Part shown: positions 1-12,410 of the stretch, one piece after another
How positions within the stretch are numbered: the first letter of the stretch is position 1
Layout: every line of letters starts with the position of its first letter
DNA from: Thermothielavioides terrestris NRRL 8126
Lineage: Eukaryota > Ascomycota > Sordariomycetes > Sordariales > Chaetomiaceae
NCBI RefSeq assembly: GCF_000226115.1
Contig: NC_016458.1
Coordinates: forward strand, 4,560,001-4,624,000
Direction of reading: 5' to 3'
DNA: 64,000 nt
Notes under the pieces: model-generated
What the model was told of the DNA's origin: nothing
Database searches by the model: none
The model's input: only the letters and a program-made list of their open reading frames with translations
Translations under genes and position numbers: made by a program

Positions 1-596
1 AGACTGCCAACACATTTTCAGGTTTTCATGCTGTATATATTTTAGTCGCAATCAACGCGAACAAGTCAGTTCATTCGGTTCCTCGCCTTGCTAACTGTAT
101 GTACACTTCCCAGCATGAGTCACGGTCAATCAATGACATGAACTCATTCCGTGGACTTGGTGGCCATCTGACGGCTTGTGACACGCAGCATTGCAGAGCT
201 AGCACGTCCGGTCGGCTTCGGTGAGGTAGACGCGCTCCAACCGTAACTCAAAGCCACATACATGAGAATCATCCTTCACCCTGAGCAGAAAAGGGGAATG
301 ATAGAGGAGCGCAGAACAGGGGTATGACGCGCTGATACGCTGGTCCTGGTCCTGCATCATGAGGTTCCCGGCTGGGAGACGAAGAAGTCAGGCAGACAAG
401 CAGGCGCCTCGATGGATCTGGACGTTGATCGGCCTGTCACGGATTACATTGCGCCCGTCGCAACCAAAACACACCGCTGTAACCAAATCGTTCGCTACCG
501 GGCCTCAATCCAAAACACGCCCTCCCAGCAAGCCCCAACGCAGCATCAACATCACCACCACCATCACCAGCAACGCCACCGCAACCACAACCGTCG
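1..596. other. intergenic / downstream of Shr3
   Basis: I see no supportable gene here. Open frames between about 359 and 596 are low-complexity shadows of the adjacent Shr3 gene, and the right end is presumably the 3' untranslated region of that minus-strand gene. Confidence 0.5.
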
Positions 597-1411
597 TCAG
601 AGCTTCTTCTTCCCCGCCGCGGCGGCCGCCGCCCTCTTCTCGGCCGCCTCCTTCTCCGCCTTGGCATAGTCATCCGCCTCCTTGCGCTCCGCATACCATT
701 GCCCCGCCTGCAGCACCAGCACGCCCACCAGCACCAGCGCCAAGATCACCCTGCTCGCGCTCATCACCCGCAGGCTGTCCTCCCGCCCGAGCACCAGCTC
801 GCCCGAGAGCGGGCCCCGGTGATGCAAACCGGCCGACGACCTGCCGGCGCCCTCCTCCCCGTTCCCCGTCGTGGCGGCGCCGGCCGCGGCCGCGGCAGCG
901 GCCAGGCCGCCGGGCTGGCTGACGGCGCGCATGCCCTTGACGATGTTGCTGAGGTAGACGCCGGCGGCGATGACGTAGAGCATGAGGCTGCCGCCGTCGA
1001 AGAGCACGTTGGCCTCGGAGGGGCGGAAGAGCTTGGTGAAGAAGCCGAGGAAGCCGACGAAGATGATGATGTGCAGCATGCGCGCGATCAGCGGCGGCGA
1101 CTGGTGCATGAAGCGCAGGTGCGTCTCCAGGTGGTCCAGGTACGACGGCGTGAGCGGGTCCGACGTCCACAGCAGCGGGAAGTCGTAGGGAAATGAGGCG
1201 AAGAGGATGCCTAGGAAAAAACACACCGCTGGTTTTGGGGGAAGGTGGAAGGGGTTAGCGCGGTTCAGGGGAAGGACGGTAAAGGGAAGGGGATTGGGGG
1301 GAGGGAATGGGGAGCATTACGGCCGATGATGAGGAACGTGGCGAAGGAGCCGGAGCCGCGGTAGTCTTTGGATCGGGTCGTTTTCGACCAGTCTACCCAC
1401 TGGGTGGGCAT
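597..1411 (-). CDS. SHR3: Shr3-family ER packaging chaperone for amino-acid permeases
   Basis: Two exons, 1411-1321 and 1228-597, encode 240 aa. The first exon starts MPTQWVDWSKTTRSKDYRG, the strongly conserved fungal Shr3 N-terminus. The junction reads IIG-P-VCFFLGILFASFPYDF, using a GTAATG donor and an aaccag acceptor. Four hydrophobic segments are visible: about residues 20-45, a segment with HIIIFVGFLGFF, one with GGSLMLYVIAAGVYL, and one with RVILALVLVGVLVL. The tail is Ala/Lys/Glu rich and ends GKKKL, a dilysine-like ER retrieval signal. In yeast, Shr3 sits in the ER membrane and prevents aggregation of amino-acid permeases before COPII packaging; that role is inferred here from family membership. 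Length fits the family. The only uncertainty is the extent of the untranslated regions. Confidence 0.9.
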
Positions 1412-2055
1412 CTTGGCTGGTGTGGTTCGCGCCGGCGTTTGTGGGATGGCAGAAGTTGTGGCAGCTCCGGGGAGGTAGGGTAGGTCAGGTAGGTTTCGAG
1501 GTTCGCCGGAGCATGGGCGCCGGCGACGTCGGCAGGCTCGGCTCGGGAATCCGAGCCTGGTCGCTACAGCAGGACGCAAGTCCAGCGGGGAACAATCGGT
1601 GATCCTGTAACCTTCCCGCCTGCAGCGCCGTTGTGCAGGAGTTGCTGTCACGAATCGCGTTTCTGGGGGGTTGCGGCGTCAGCACTCGGACCTTGAACTG
1701 CCCTGGTTGGTTTCTCGGTTTCGTCGTAACCACACAAATGTTGCGTACAGGTTACGGTACGGAATACGGAGGTAAATACGCTACTTAGAGCCTTGGAGCT
1801 TGGACCTGGTGGCCCAAGTATCTGCTGCAGGCTGCTCGATGCCCCACCTGACCGTTGCACTGTGCATGGATTTGCAGTGGTTGTTTTCGAAACCGGCTTT
1901 TCATCACATCCCTGCAAGTATCCGTACTATCTCCGCACACGACTTCACGCTACTTCAGGGGAAATAGAAGACCGCGAGGGACAGCACGCAAATTAGGCTT
2001 TCGTTCTGTTTTGCATGCCTACGCTACACACGACTTCAAAGCGACATGGATCCCG
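1412..2055. other. intergenic spacer
   Basis: This is the gap between two minus-strand genes: the Shr3 upstream region on the left and the end of the reductase on the right. No coding signal is seen. It contains one copy of the dispersed TACGGAATAC motif at 1758-1767. Confidence 0.5.
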
Positions 2056-3210
2056 CTATGCAGTGCTCGTATCGAGAAGCTTCATGGCAAACTCGGGGTA
2101 CCTCGTGCCGACCGGCGCCAACTCCCTGGAAATCCTGTCGAGCTCGGCCATGTCCTCGTCGGTCAGGTCGATCTCGACCGCGTTCTCCCGAACCCTCTCG
2201 GGCTTGGACGCGCCGGGGATGGGGATGATCGTCGGCATGCCCGGCCGCTTGTTCAGCGCCAGCACCCAGCCGATGGCCACCTGCCCCGGCGTGCATCCCT
2301 TCTTGGCCGCCAGTTTCTCGACCTCCCTGACGAGCCGTAGGTTCTGCTCGAACACGTCCGGCTGGAAGCGCGGGACCATGCGCCGGAAATCGCCCTCGGG
2401 GATATCGTCGAAGGATTTGATCTGCCCGGTCAACATGCCCCTGCCGAGGGGTGCTGTTGTCAAAGGGTTAGTATGTGGGAAACAGGTTGGTCGCGCTGGA
2501 AATGGGGGTTGGAATCATCGTCGTCATCTTACAGTATGCAAGGATGGGGATGTCCAGTTCAGCGCAGGCCTCGGCGAGCCCGTTCTCGAGAGGCTCGGTG
2601 CACCACAGCGAGAGCTCGACCTCGACCGACTCAATCTTGGCCACCTTGGCGGCTCGGCGAAGGGTCGCGGCGCTGACCTCGCTGAGCGAGATGCCGCCGA
2701 TATTGCCGGCCTTGACCTGCTCCTGGAGCGCCGCGATAGTAACCTCGATGTCGGTGTTGGGGTCCTTGCGCGCAGGCTCGAACTGGTCAATGCGGCCCTT
2801 GCCGCCGATCAGGCGAACGCAATTCTCGACGCTGGCCTTGACACCCTCGGGAGTGCCGTCGGGCGCATAGTGCTTAGCAGGATCGGCGCAGCCTTTGATG
2901 TTGAGCACGATCTTGTCCCTGTCCTCGGGGTACTTTGCGAAGTAGCTGTTGAGGAGGGTGAGCGAGTTGTTGTCGGCCGGGCCGTAGAACTCGCCGCCGT
3001 TCAGATAGTTGCAGCCGCTCTCCAGCGCGGCCTTGATCACGGCGAACATCTCCTCGTCAGGCAGCTTGCCGGCCCGCCAGGTCAGACCTGTGGGTGTGGT
3101 CAGTCACGTCACGACTTCACGACAACATTGCGGCGTCGGCGGCGCCGAGGCTTACCCATGAGGCCGAAGCCAATGTTGCCGACCTGCTTGCCCTGAATTG
3201 TGCGAACCAT
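2056..3210 (-). CDS. aldo/keto reductase, pyridoxal-reductase (AKR8/Plr1) type
   Basis: Three exons, 3210-3156, 3087-2533 and 2453-2056, encode 335 aa. The junctions read GLMG-LTW and PILAY-SPLGRGMLTG, both standard aldo/keto reductase signatures. The protein starts MVRTIQGKQVGNIGFGLMG. The catalytic Tyr lies in GEFYGP and the catalytic Lys in LNIKG. The Asp usually seen a few residues before the Tyr is Asn here (NYLNGGEFYG). The C-terminal NADPH-binding signature is IPIPGASKPERVRENA. AKR8 enzymes reduce pyridoxal to pyridoxine with NADPH in the cytosol; this substrate is inferred from overall similarity and other aldehydes are possible. It is a stand-alone gene with ordinary short introns of 68 and 79 nt. 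Confidence 0.88.
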
Positions 3211-4374
3211 GATGACTTTTCTTTGTCAAGCGAGATTTTGATGCGACCTCGACGGATTTGTACTGTGCTCAGGATGGCGTTCTCGATGTTTTGTGAGAAC
3301 AGCTGTCGACAGGATTCCCAAGATTCTGAAGACGACACCGGATTTATATGTCGCTACTCTCACGGACAACGGACTTGCTAAATCCACGGAATTAGGTTGT
3401 GTCGGAGTTAAAGCTCCAAGGGCCGGGTAACGTCAAGGTTGGAGCATTGGCAAGCCCCTCACTCGGATGGCCCGGGCTCCGGCAGTTCACCGCAGGCAGC
3501 TGCAAGGCACGCAAGCAACCAGGGAAGAGCATCCCGTTGTGAGACCCAACGTCCTCGGCGTTCAACTCGGGGCCTGTGCTCCTTCAGCGATGACTTCGGT
3601 CGCAGTGGCTGCCCCTCATGTTCGGGGCCGGAGCATGTGGGGCTCGTCCGTGGTATGTCCCCGCTGAACAGCGGGATGGGAGAGGAGTGGGGGAAAGCAT
3701 CGGTATTTGCACTACAAGCAGTTAAAAAACCGATTGTGCTGCAAACAGTTAAAGAGATTGACTGGCATAAATCACCGGAAGATGCCGTCCTCTTCCATGA
3801 CAGCCTCCCCAAGTTCACGGGACTTGCTCTGTATCGCGAAAGTTGACTCCTCTGCCCGCCTCTGCGAATTGGCCCCGGCTGTCAAGAGCAGCCCCGCAGC
3901 ACAAGCGCATCAGGTGTCAGGTGAGCCATTGGCCAATCGCATTTCGTCAAAGTGGCCCCACCGCCTTCCAAGACGCTTATCGATTCGCTCGATTGAGCGG
4001 CCCATCCGCCGTTCTCGCAGCACGGGGTCGCTTTATGACGTGCAGAAGGTCAGCTTTCCAGGTCGCCAGGGCAGGCAAGAACGGGCAAGAGCAAGCCTCT
4101 TGTGTACCTAGCTCGCTGGGTCTGTCCAAGCCAGACCGATCTCGGTAGCTTTATCATAGCCCAGATCGACCCAGCACTTGAGATGCATTCTCGCAGCCTT
4201 TTTCAGCAGACTCGCAATCCCTCGGTGCGCTGACGAGCCACCGATCTCGTCGATAACCTACAGTGTCACAACCATCGCCGTCGCTGCAAGCCCCCGAGGT
4301 AGTAGAGCAGACTATAACTACCTACCTGAGTTAACTAACGTGATCCGCCCCGGAATTCTCAAGCGGACCGAACC
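3211..4374. other. intergenic, divergent promoter region
   Basis: This 1.16 kb lies between the minus-strand reductase and the plus-strand DUF202 gene and must hold both promoters. Open frames are short, unspliced and low-complexity. I see no supportable gene. Confidence 0.5.
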
Positions 4375-5654
4375 ATGTCCAAAAGTGTGACCTCGCCCGC
4401 GTCCCCCGAACAACAACCGCTGCGGCTCTCAGGGCGAAGGTCGTCCAGAGACCGCATTCGGGACATTCTCGAGGTTAGTTTCTTGTCTAATGGGTTACAT
4501 CAGTCCCCGTGTGTTGAGACCGTTGCCTGGGTCGAAGCTTCGCTTCTCCACTCCTGCTTGGCTTCCAGATTCGGCACGGGTCGAGTTTGGGAAGAGGCCA
4601 CTCCGCGCTCGGTGAAGCAAGTATCTGGCCGCGCCCAGTGTGCTGTACACGGTAGCTGGTATGGCTGGAATTGCCGACGCGATACTTGGTCCCTCGAGGA
4701 ACAGCCTCTTTGCGGCAACTGTTCGTGCACAATTCGCACCCCTGCTGTTGTTTGATCGGCGCGCCTTGCTGCCCCCACGCAACACGTGGTATGACATGGA
4801 ACGAGAGGCTGACATACATATACCTTCCAAGGGCGCCCGCGAACGAGCCGAGTCGCTCGATGCTACCTCAGCCAATGTCAGCCCTCGACTACAGCCTTTG
4901 CTCGGCAATTCTCGTCGGAGAGCCAGCGACCCTGCCGCTCCAGCCTCCCCGCCGCCGGAGGTCGACATCAACGGACATGGCGTCGTGACCACACAGCCGG
5001 AGCGGCAGCGGAGTCTGAATTATCAGAGCACAGCCGAGATAAGCCCTGTGGCGCGCCGACGGCCAACCCAGAGCAGCAGATCGTCGGGCCAGCAGCTGGG
5101 GCAGACGCCCACGCGGACGCAGGGGCTCGGCGGGGAGAGCGAGTCGAGGGGCCGGCAGCGGAGACAGCAGGATGTGCCGCGGTGGAAGCGCACGTTACGT
5201 TACTTCCAAAGCATCGAGCTGGAGAACAAGGGCAGCGTCGCGCGCGACCACCTAGCTCTAGGTGGGTTTGTTGGCCGCTGGCGGTGCAAACGGCGGGAGC
5301 TGGCTAACTGACTGCCTCGCCGCAGAACGAACGTTCCTCGCATGGCTCCGAACATCACTAGCATTTGCCTCGATTGGTATTGCCGTCACGCAGCTGTTCC
5401 GGCTTAACACGTCGCTCGCGCAGGACTCCAAACAGGCGGATAACCTGCGGCACCTCGGCAAGCCCCTCGGGACAACCTTCCTGGCCGTCAGCATCTTAAT
5501 ACTGCTTCTGGGCTACAACAGGTACCTCCAGGGGCAGCACTGGGTCATTCGGGGCAAGTTCCCCGCCAGCCGGGGGACTATCATGATCGTGTCGTTGATA
5601 GCGTTTACGGTGACGCTGGCGTCATTGATCGTCATACTTGCTGTGCAAGGGTGA
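4375..5654 (+). CDS. DUF202 (YidH-type) domain membrane protein
   Basis: The model is 4375-4473, 4832-5261 and 5326-5654, encoding 285 aa. The last intron is clear: a GTGGGT donor, a cgcag acceptor, and the junction DHLAL-ERTFLAWLRTSLAFASIG. ERTFLAWLRTSLA is the DUF202 hallmark also found in the membrane part of VTC polyphosphate polymerase subunits. Three transmembrane segments follow: FASIGIAVTQLF, TTFLAVSILILLLGY and MIVSLIAFTVTLASLIVIL. The N-terminal half is Ser/Arg/Pro/Gln-rich and probably disordered and cytosolic. The first intron (4474-4831, 358 nt) is unusually long and its acceptor (ccttccaag) is my best guess; an acceptor near 4808 would also keep frame. No SPX or catalytic VTC domain is present, so a role in polyphosphate synthesis should not be assumed. 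Confidence 0.8.
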
Positions 5655-6148
5655 TCCGATATGAGCGCTGTGTTGTCAAGTCAACTTATGGGAGGTTGGA
5701 ACTGCCAGATATGCCGAGTTTGCCTTGGCTGTATAGATAGGTACCTGTACGGAGGACATATGCATACCGGGCGTGTTGGGCTGAGATGAATCATGTATAA
5801 AAAGAGTGAAGGAAACACGAATGATCCGTACAACTTAGGGGAGATAATTGTGAATCAATCACCCGGTTCCAAATTTTGGGGACTCTGGTGTCTTCTTCGG
5901 TCATCAAATCCTCACTTATAACCCTCGCTCAGTTTCGTTCGTTCGTCCCACTTCATAGTCCAAACTCGACCTCACAGCTTCCACCTCCCAAACCAAACAA
6001 GGCCCCACCATCACCACCCACTCAGGCTTCAGAACTACAACCAATCCAAATTCAAAATCACCATCAGCCAGGAAGTCAAAGAAAAGCACCCAAGAGAAGA
6101 TATAGAATAAAATAAACAAACGAAAGAAAAGAAAAGAAAAGAAAGACC
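5655..6148. other. intergenic spacer with purine-rich leader
   Basis: This is the spacer between two plus-strand genes. The last 35 nt before the helicase ATG are almost pure A/G (GAAAAGAAAAG-type), as in many fungal leaders. No gene is seen. Confidence 0.5.
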
Positions 6149-8801
6149 ATGGCCCTCAACGTCCCCGAATTCGCCCAGACCCAACTCGCCCTGCTGGCCG
6201 CCGAGCTCGCCGCCGAGGTGGCCGAGTCGGCCGCGCTCGTGGCCCTGCACTCGCCCGCCGCGCTGCAGCGCGCCGGCGTCGCCCTGACGAACCTCGTCGT
6301 GGCCGCGCAGCGCACGGGCCTCGGCGGGCGCACCGTCCTCGAGCTGGCGCGCGATCCCGCGCTTGGTGTCGCCGGGGGCGGGAAGGGCGGTGGTGGCGCT
6401 GGTGGTAGGGAACAAGGGAAGGAAAATGAGTTGCCAGAGCATGGCATCCGCACGGGCGATATCGTGCTGCTCTCCGAACAGCCTTCGGGGCAGGCCAGGA
6501 AGAGGGAGGTCAGGGAGCTGGAGAGGAGGGGGGTTAAGGGGGTTGTTACGAGGGTGGGCAACGCGGTGGTGGCTGTTGCGGTAGATGAGAAAGCGGAGGA
6601 TAGAGAAGGGGATGGAAGCGGTGGGGTTGGCGCGCTGCTGAGCGGGGAGAAGAGGGTTTGGATCGTGAAGGTGGCGGATGATGTTACCTTCCGGAGGTAA
6701 GTGAACGGATTGTTTACGGCCACTTCGGCTGGGCGGGAGAAGCTGATAAGGGGGAGGGGAGCAGGATGAACGCCACGATGGAGAGGCTGGCGAAAATGGG
6801 GGAGGCCGAGTACAGCCCGTTCATCAGGGTACTCTTTGGGCTGTCCTCGCCCTCACCGGTTCCGGCGGATCTCTCCCGTGACCCTGAGGTTGGGGAGATC
6901 GAGTGGGTGGACCCGACGCTGAATGACAGCCAGAAGGATGCCATCCGGTTTGCGCTGGCGTCGAGGGAGATTGCGCTTATACATGGCCCGCCAGGCGTGC
7001 GTCCGTACTGATTGATGGTCGATGAGGAGTCTTGGGGTCGCTGACACTGGGACAGACAGGCAAGACGCACACGCTCATCGAACTCATCCTGCAGCTCCTC
7101 AAGCGCAACCAGCGCATCCTCGTCTGCGGCCCATCCAACATCTCGGTCGACAACATCGTCGAGCGCCTCGCGCCGCACAAGGTGCCGCTGATCCGCCTCG
7201 GCCACCCGGCCCGCCTGCTGCCCTCCGTGCTCAACCACTCCCTCGACGTGCTCACCCGCACCTCCGAAGCCGGCGCTATCGTCAAGGACGTCCGCGCCGA
7301 GATGGATGCCAAGCAGGCGTCGATCCGCAAGACGCGCAACGCCAAGGAGCGGAGGGCCATCTACGCCGACCTGAAGGAGCTGCGCAAGGAGTACCGCGAG
7401 CGGGAGCGGCGGTGCGTGAGCGACCTGGTCGCCGGCAGCAAGGTGGTGCTGGCAACGCTGCATGGGTCTGGGGGCTTCCAGCTGCGCGACGAGCAGTTCG
7501 ACGTGGTCATCATCGACGAGGCCAGCCAGGCGCTCGAGGCGCAATGCTGGGTGGCGTTGCTCGCCGCGAAGAAGGCGATCTGCGCAGGCGACCACCTGCA
7601 GCTGCCGCCGACGATCAAGTCGCTCAACTCGAAGATGACCAAGCCGAGCAGTACAAAGGGAAAGGACGCTGCTGCTGCAGCAGACGAACCTACGATAAAA
7701 GGGGCTACGCTGGAGACGACGCTGTTCGACCGCCTGCTGAAGCTACACGGCCCGTCCATCAAGAGGATGCTCACGACGCAGTACCGCATGCACGAGAAGA
7801 TCATGCGCTTCCCGTCCGACGAGCTGTACGAGGGCAAGCTGATCGCCGCCGACGCCGTCAAGGCCCGGCTGCTGCGGGACCTGCCATACGAGGTGGCGGA
7901 CACCGACGACACGACCGAGCCGCTCGTCTTCATCGACACACAAGGCGGCGACTTCCCCGAGAAGAACGAAGACGAGCAGCAGGATGCTGCCGGCGGCGGC
8001 AAGAAGCTGACCAAGAGCAGCCTCTACGGCGACAGCAAGAGCAACGAGATGGAGGCGGCGCTGGTGAGGCAGCACGTGAGGCGCCTGGTCGATGCCGGCG
8101 TCAAGCCGGAGGACATCGCGGTGGTGACCCCTTACAATGCGCAGGTACGTCCTTGTTACTTCCGTGCCGCTTGGCTCCAGACGATCACCGCAGGCATGAA
8201 GACGCTCCCCCTTCTCCCGCCCCTCCGCGCGCTGCAGAAGTTCATGCCGTGTCGGCATTGCCCGGTACAATGGGCATTACTACCCGCCTTCGAAGCGGAG
8301 TGTTGCATGCATGATGCAGGGACTGACAGAGTTGGGATGAATTAAGCTCGCGATCCTAGCGCCGTTAAAGGAGATGTTCCCGGGCATTGAGCTCGGCAGT
8401 GTGGACGGCTTCCAGGGCCGGGAGAAGGAGGCGGTCATTGTCAGCCTGGTCCGGAGCAATGCGGACGGCGAAGTCGGCTTCCTAGGCGAGAAGCGGCGGC
8501 TGAATGGTAAGTGACATCTAGGAGTGCGAGCCATTCAACGTCCATGGGCGGCTTGGGAGGAGCGTGTTAATGCAAGGATACAGTGGCCATGACAAGACCC
8601 AAGCGATCGTTAACGGTCATCGGAGACTCCGAGACGGTGAAAAAGTGAGTGGTCTCGACCCCTTGCGATGAGCTGGACTGACTCGTGTCGATTTTCCTCC
8701 TGGGCAGAGGGAGCAAGTTCTTGAAGGACTGGATGAATTTTCTCGAGGAGAATGCCGACCTCCGGTATCCGGACCTGAGTTCACTCTCTCAGGAGGCATG
8801 A
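6149..8801 (+). CDS. superfamily 1B DNA/RNA helicase, SMUBP2/Hcs1 type
   Basis: Six exons (6149-6696, 6765-6996, 7056-8144, 8347-8506, 8584-8644, 8708-8801) encode 727 aa. Motifs in order: [12 protein letters not shown] (Q motif), GPPGTGKT (Walker A, split by the second intron after GPPG), VVIIDEASQ (Walker B), [35 protein letters not shown] and [10 protein letters not shown]. The Ala/Leu-rich N-terminus followed by a beta-barrel-like segment fits the SMUBP-2/IGHMBP2 and yeast Hcs1 (DNA polymerase alpha-associated helicase A) subgroup rather than Upf1, as there is no CH zinc domain. These enzymes are 5'-to-3' helicases acting on single-stranded nucleic acid; that activity is inferred from the family. 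The third intron (202 nt) is longer than the others. The ATG has a CC at -2/-1 after a purine run. Confidence 0.9.
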
Positions 8802-11800
8802 ACGGAGCGGAGCACCGGAATCACGGCAGCTTCAGCCCAGACCGCCATGCTCATGCATTTGGATCCGGCCCGAATTAGTGGGATCGATCTGGAACGCCGA
8901 TGGAAGACGGCCAAAAATGCGCTATGTACTGTTGCGCTTGCCGCCAACCATCCACTGGTGCAAAACCGTTCCGCAGTGTTCTGAAATTTGGTGGCGAGAT
9001 ATCCGAACCGGGAAATCCTCTCGGCAGGCTAGTTGCTTTTTCAGTTAGAGGATGCGGTGGCACCCGTGGCATCCCCCGCAAAGGTAACTGAGAAAGTGTG
9101 AAGCGACATTGGTTATCTTGTGGAAACAGGCCGATGAATATCTCGCGCGTAGTGTCCATGTACACTACTTACACTTCAACACGAGATGCTTTTGCGAGAT
9201 CCTACTGGCTCTTACCACGGTGGCCGATCGTTTTTGCTTCGTCGCTTCTCAACTTGTCGTGTCTTGACCGTTGAACGTCGCAACGAGTGGAGTTCGGACG
9301 GCTCCCCGGCCCCTGGCCCTTGTTGTTTCAGAGTGCCCTGTCTGTGGAGACCCTCGCTCTGTTGCTTTTGCTCAAGAGCAGGGGTTAGTTAGTTAACTTT
9401 CTTCTCGTGTGTGGAGTTGACGGATTCCACGAGCGCCCCTTTCTCTGCCCCACAGGCCGCGCATCTCAAGTTTTCCTTTTCCAACGGCACGGGCGTTTGA
9501 GCTATCTCAAATCCACAACTATCGCAGCGTATGCCGATGTTCTGTCGCGGGTCTGCCGAGCACGAAATGACTATACAGCAATGCTCGAGTTTCGCTGATG
9601 GCCGCCGTCACAAGTTGCTGGTCATTTACGGCAGCGGTCTGTTGCCCGCCGAATATGCGCGGCTGCATCATGTACATAGTGTACACGTACACAATCCGGA
9701 ATAAACAAACTCTTTTGAACCCTCGGCTCCAGCATTGTATTGGCTGGATCGCTGGATCGTGCTCTTGCGCGCCAGTGTCCACGCAGCATGCATGAAGCTT
9801 CGGCTGGTTGTGTCTTCTCCGACGCTGGTTGGCAAGGCCTTTTTGGCTGTTGTGAGCATGCGTCTGCGGGCGGGCTTCTGGGCGTCTCGACTTGGAAGGA
9901 GTAGCAGTCGGCGCGCAATCGGTGTCATCCAGGTGGCGAATAACCTGGGTTAGCGAGGGTAGCTTCACTAAACGTTATCTACGTCCCTGAGAGGCGATTT
10001 CATTCTGCAACGGCCCATTCGGAAGCAGCGGGGATAACAGTACCTTACATACGAGCGGGGCGCAATGGCGAGGGAGAGGCACGGATACCCGAGAGTGTAT
10101 TCCGTACACTTTTCCGGATACACAGTACCTCCGGACACTAGTGTACGGAATAGAACAGGTCCAATGTTGCGCCAAAGGACCGGACCAAAGCAGATCATAA
10201 GTCGAGACCCCCGACGATAAGATGGCCGAATGGTGTCTTCAAATTGTCCGGGTCCCGCGGTGTGGATCAAACCCTCTCAGGCCCATGGCGGAAGGATGGC
10301 GTGGGAGAAGCGAAGATCCACTCACGGTCGTTCCTGTCCCACATTGGTTTCGACGACGAGCGGGTACGGAAAAGGCGGCCGAAAGCTTCGATTCCACAGC
10401 AGAAGGTCATGGCTGTGTACACTACCTAGTGTATTCCGTAATGTATTCCGTACAGTACATCGGAGTCCCTGCCTTCTAGAAGGAGTGCTCGGATGCGCCT
10501 TTCGTCAATGCCCTGCTTGCTTGGTGCTCTAACAGTCGACGGAAGGTGCTACTGTGGGAGTGACCACAGTCAAGTCAATCTATGAATGCTGTGTGCTGCC
10601 TCGTTTCTCTTTTGGCAAGGTCGTTTCCACGACTCCATTCGGACATTGTGGCAGCGACAGACGCACAATAATTACGTCGCCAGCACTAGCAAAGTTAACC
10701 GCATGCAGGAGCGTGATACAGCGCACGGAATATACACAGTACGAAGTACGAATTACATCTACGACACAGTGAGGCATGTGGCTTCCGGCTGGAAGAGTTA
10801 CACTAACGTTAGCGGCGACCAGCATCAGGGCTCTCGAACACAAACCGCACCAGAAAGGCCACGCGAGCAACTCGATGCGCTAGCGAGCAACTCGGTGCGC
10901 GAGTTAAATTCCAGGCCCTGCGCTTGGCACCGCCCTCGGTGTCTCTTTGTCCACGCACCTCGGGCGCACCCTGCATAGGGGTCTCCGCGCGTCTGTGAGC
11001 AAATGGGTTGATGGGCTGATGAGGGCATGAAGAGCGGCGCAGGCCGAGTCTAGTTCACCAATGCGCTCTGCAAGCCAGAGGCGAGCGCGCATCTCTCAAT
11101 CTATCCCCGCCAGCAGAAGCATAGAAGCCTCGTCTCGGTGTTTGTGGCAACTAAAATCCTCGGCAAGCCTTGCCATATCCGCTGCCGCCATCCGCTGTCC
11201 TGAGCCCCTTCCGCAGTTCGCAACGCCAACCAGTCGGCAAGCCCGAGCCATGACTGGCACTCGAGCTGCTGCGAGCTGATCGTTGGCCGAGACAGCACCA
11301 GCTAGAAGCAATGCAACCACGCCAAGCTGCCGCTGCAGGCACGCGCCGGAGAGACGGCTCCATGTTTCCCTTTCGAAGGATAAAGGACGAAGGGCGCTTC
11401 AAAGAGCAGCAGCGCGCGGGCTTGGAGCGATAAAAAAGAAGCACAATTCACGAGAGGCCATCACGATGCCACCACAGCGCCGCCGACTTCACTTCGAGGC
11501 CCCGACACGGAACCGGAACCCCCTGGCCGGTCTCCCTCCTTGGAGCAAGCACGGACGCTTCTCAGACACGCATCCCGGAATGCTTCTGGGGAGGAAGACC
11601 AGGAATGACTTCGCGCCCCTTCCCCACCCTGCGGCCCCAAGCGCACCCCTACATGCCCCTCCGTCACTGTTGCATCGGGGCCTGCCACCCTTGCACCTGC
11701 ATCGCAAGCTCGGCGCCCTCGTCCTCGCCGGCGCAGCACCGCGGGCATTAATATCCGCCATTGGTGCTCATTGCTCCGCACCACTTGACTCTGTGCTGTT

Positions 11801-12410
11801 GTGTGTGTGTGCTGTTTACGTTAGTTACCCTCCCGGCGCTGCTGGCCTGCGTCTCGCGGGTTCGCGTCGAGCAACCCCGCCGCAGGCATCCCAAGGCGTC
11901 CCAAGGAATCCCAGGGAGTCCAGCAGGAGCCCAGCATGATTGTACCTGATGCGGCAGGCCAGGGTGTGCCGTGCTTCTGCTGAGCCCATCTGTCCCTTCC
12001 GCCGTCCATCGACCGACCTGATCCACTCGTTCCCTCTCACAGCAGCCTACATCCTTACTCCAACTGGTGGACCGGCTCCGACACAGAGCCTGTTGCTCTG
12101 GCCAGTAACCGATTCACTCCAGGCACGAACAAAGACGCCGCATCGCTGGCCATGCGGAAGAGCCCTTAACAGTGGAACGACGACGAGGCCATTGTCACCT
12201 GCCGGGATCATCCACAAAAGGCGCACCTCAAGACGAGGCCCAGACTCAGCCACCCAGTGTTCGACCGTTTTCGGTGCGCAGATGGCTCGGGGTGGACGAC
12301 AGTTCTTGTTATCAACCGCCACCGCCCATCCTCTCCCGTGCTTCCCCCCTTTTCTCCGTAACGTTGCCGCCATCTGATTTGCACCGCAATTTCACCCTGT
12401 GCTCGCCGAC
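8802..12410. other. 3.6 kb gene-free stretch with motif cluster
   Basis: Open frames in all six frames are short, compositionally noncoding and show no family motif. The stretch contains a cluster of TACGGAATAC / GTATTCCGTA motifs (10097, 10143 partial, 10431, 10443) and a 20 bp tandem duplication at 10863-10902. The last few hundred bases are probably promoter and 5' leader of the gene starting at 12411. A spliced noncoding RNA cannot be excluded. Confidence 0.45.
10863..10902. repeat. 20 bp tandem duplication
   Basis: Two adjacent 20 bp units (10863-10882 and 10883-10902) share GCGAGCAACTC and differ at only two positions. It lies in noncoding sequence and has no evident function. Confidence 0.7.

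Noticed and set aside
2015..3196. 393-codon plus-strand frame
   Set aside because: Antisense to the aldo/keto reductase exons and spans its introns.
7022..8314. 430-codon frame overlapping the helicase
   Set aside because: A different frame of the helicase exon; Arg/Ala/Gly-rich with no motif.
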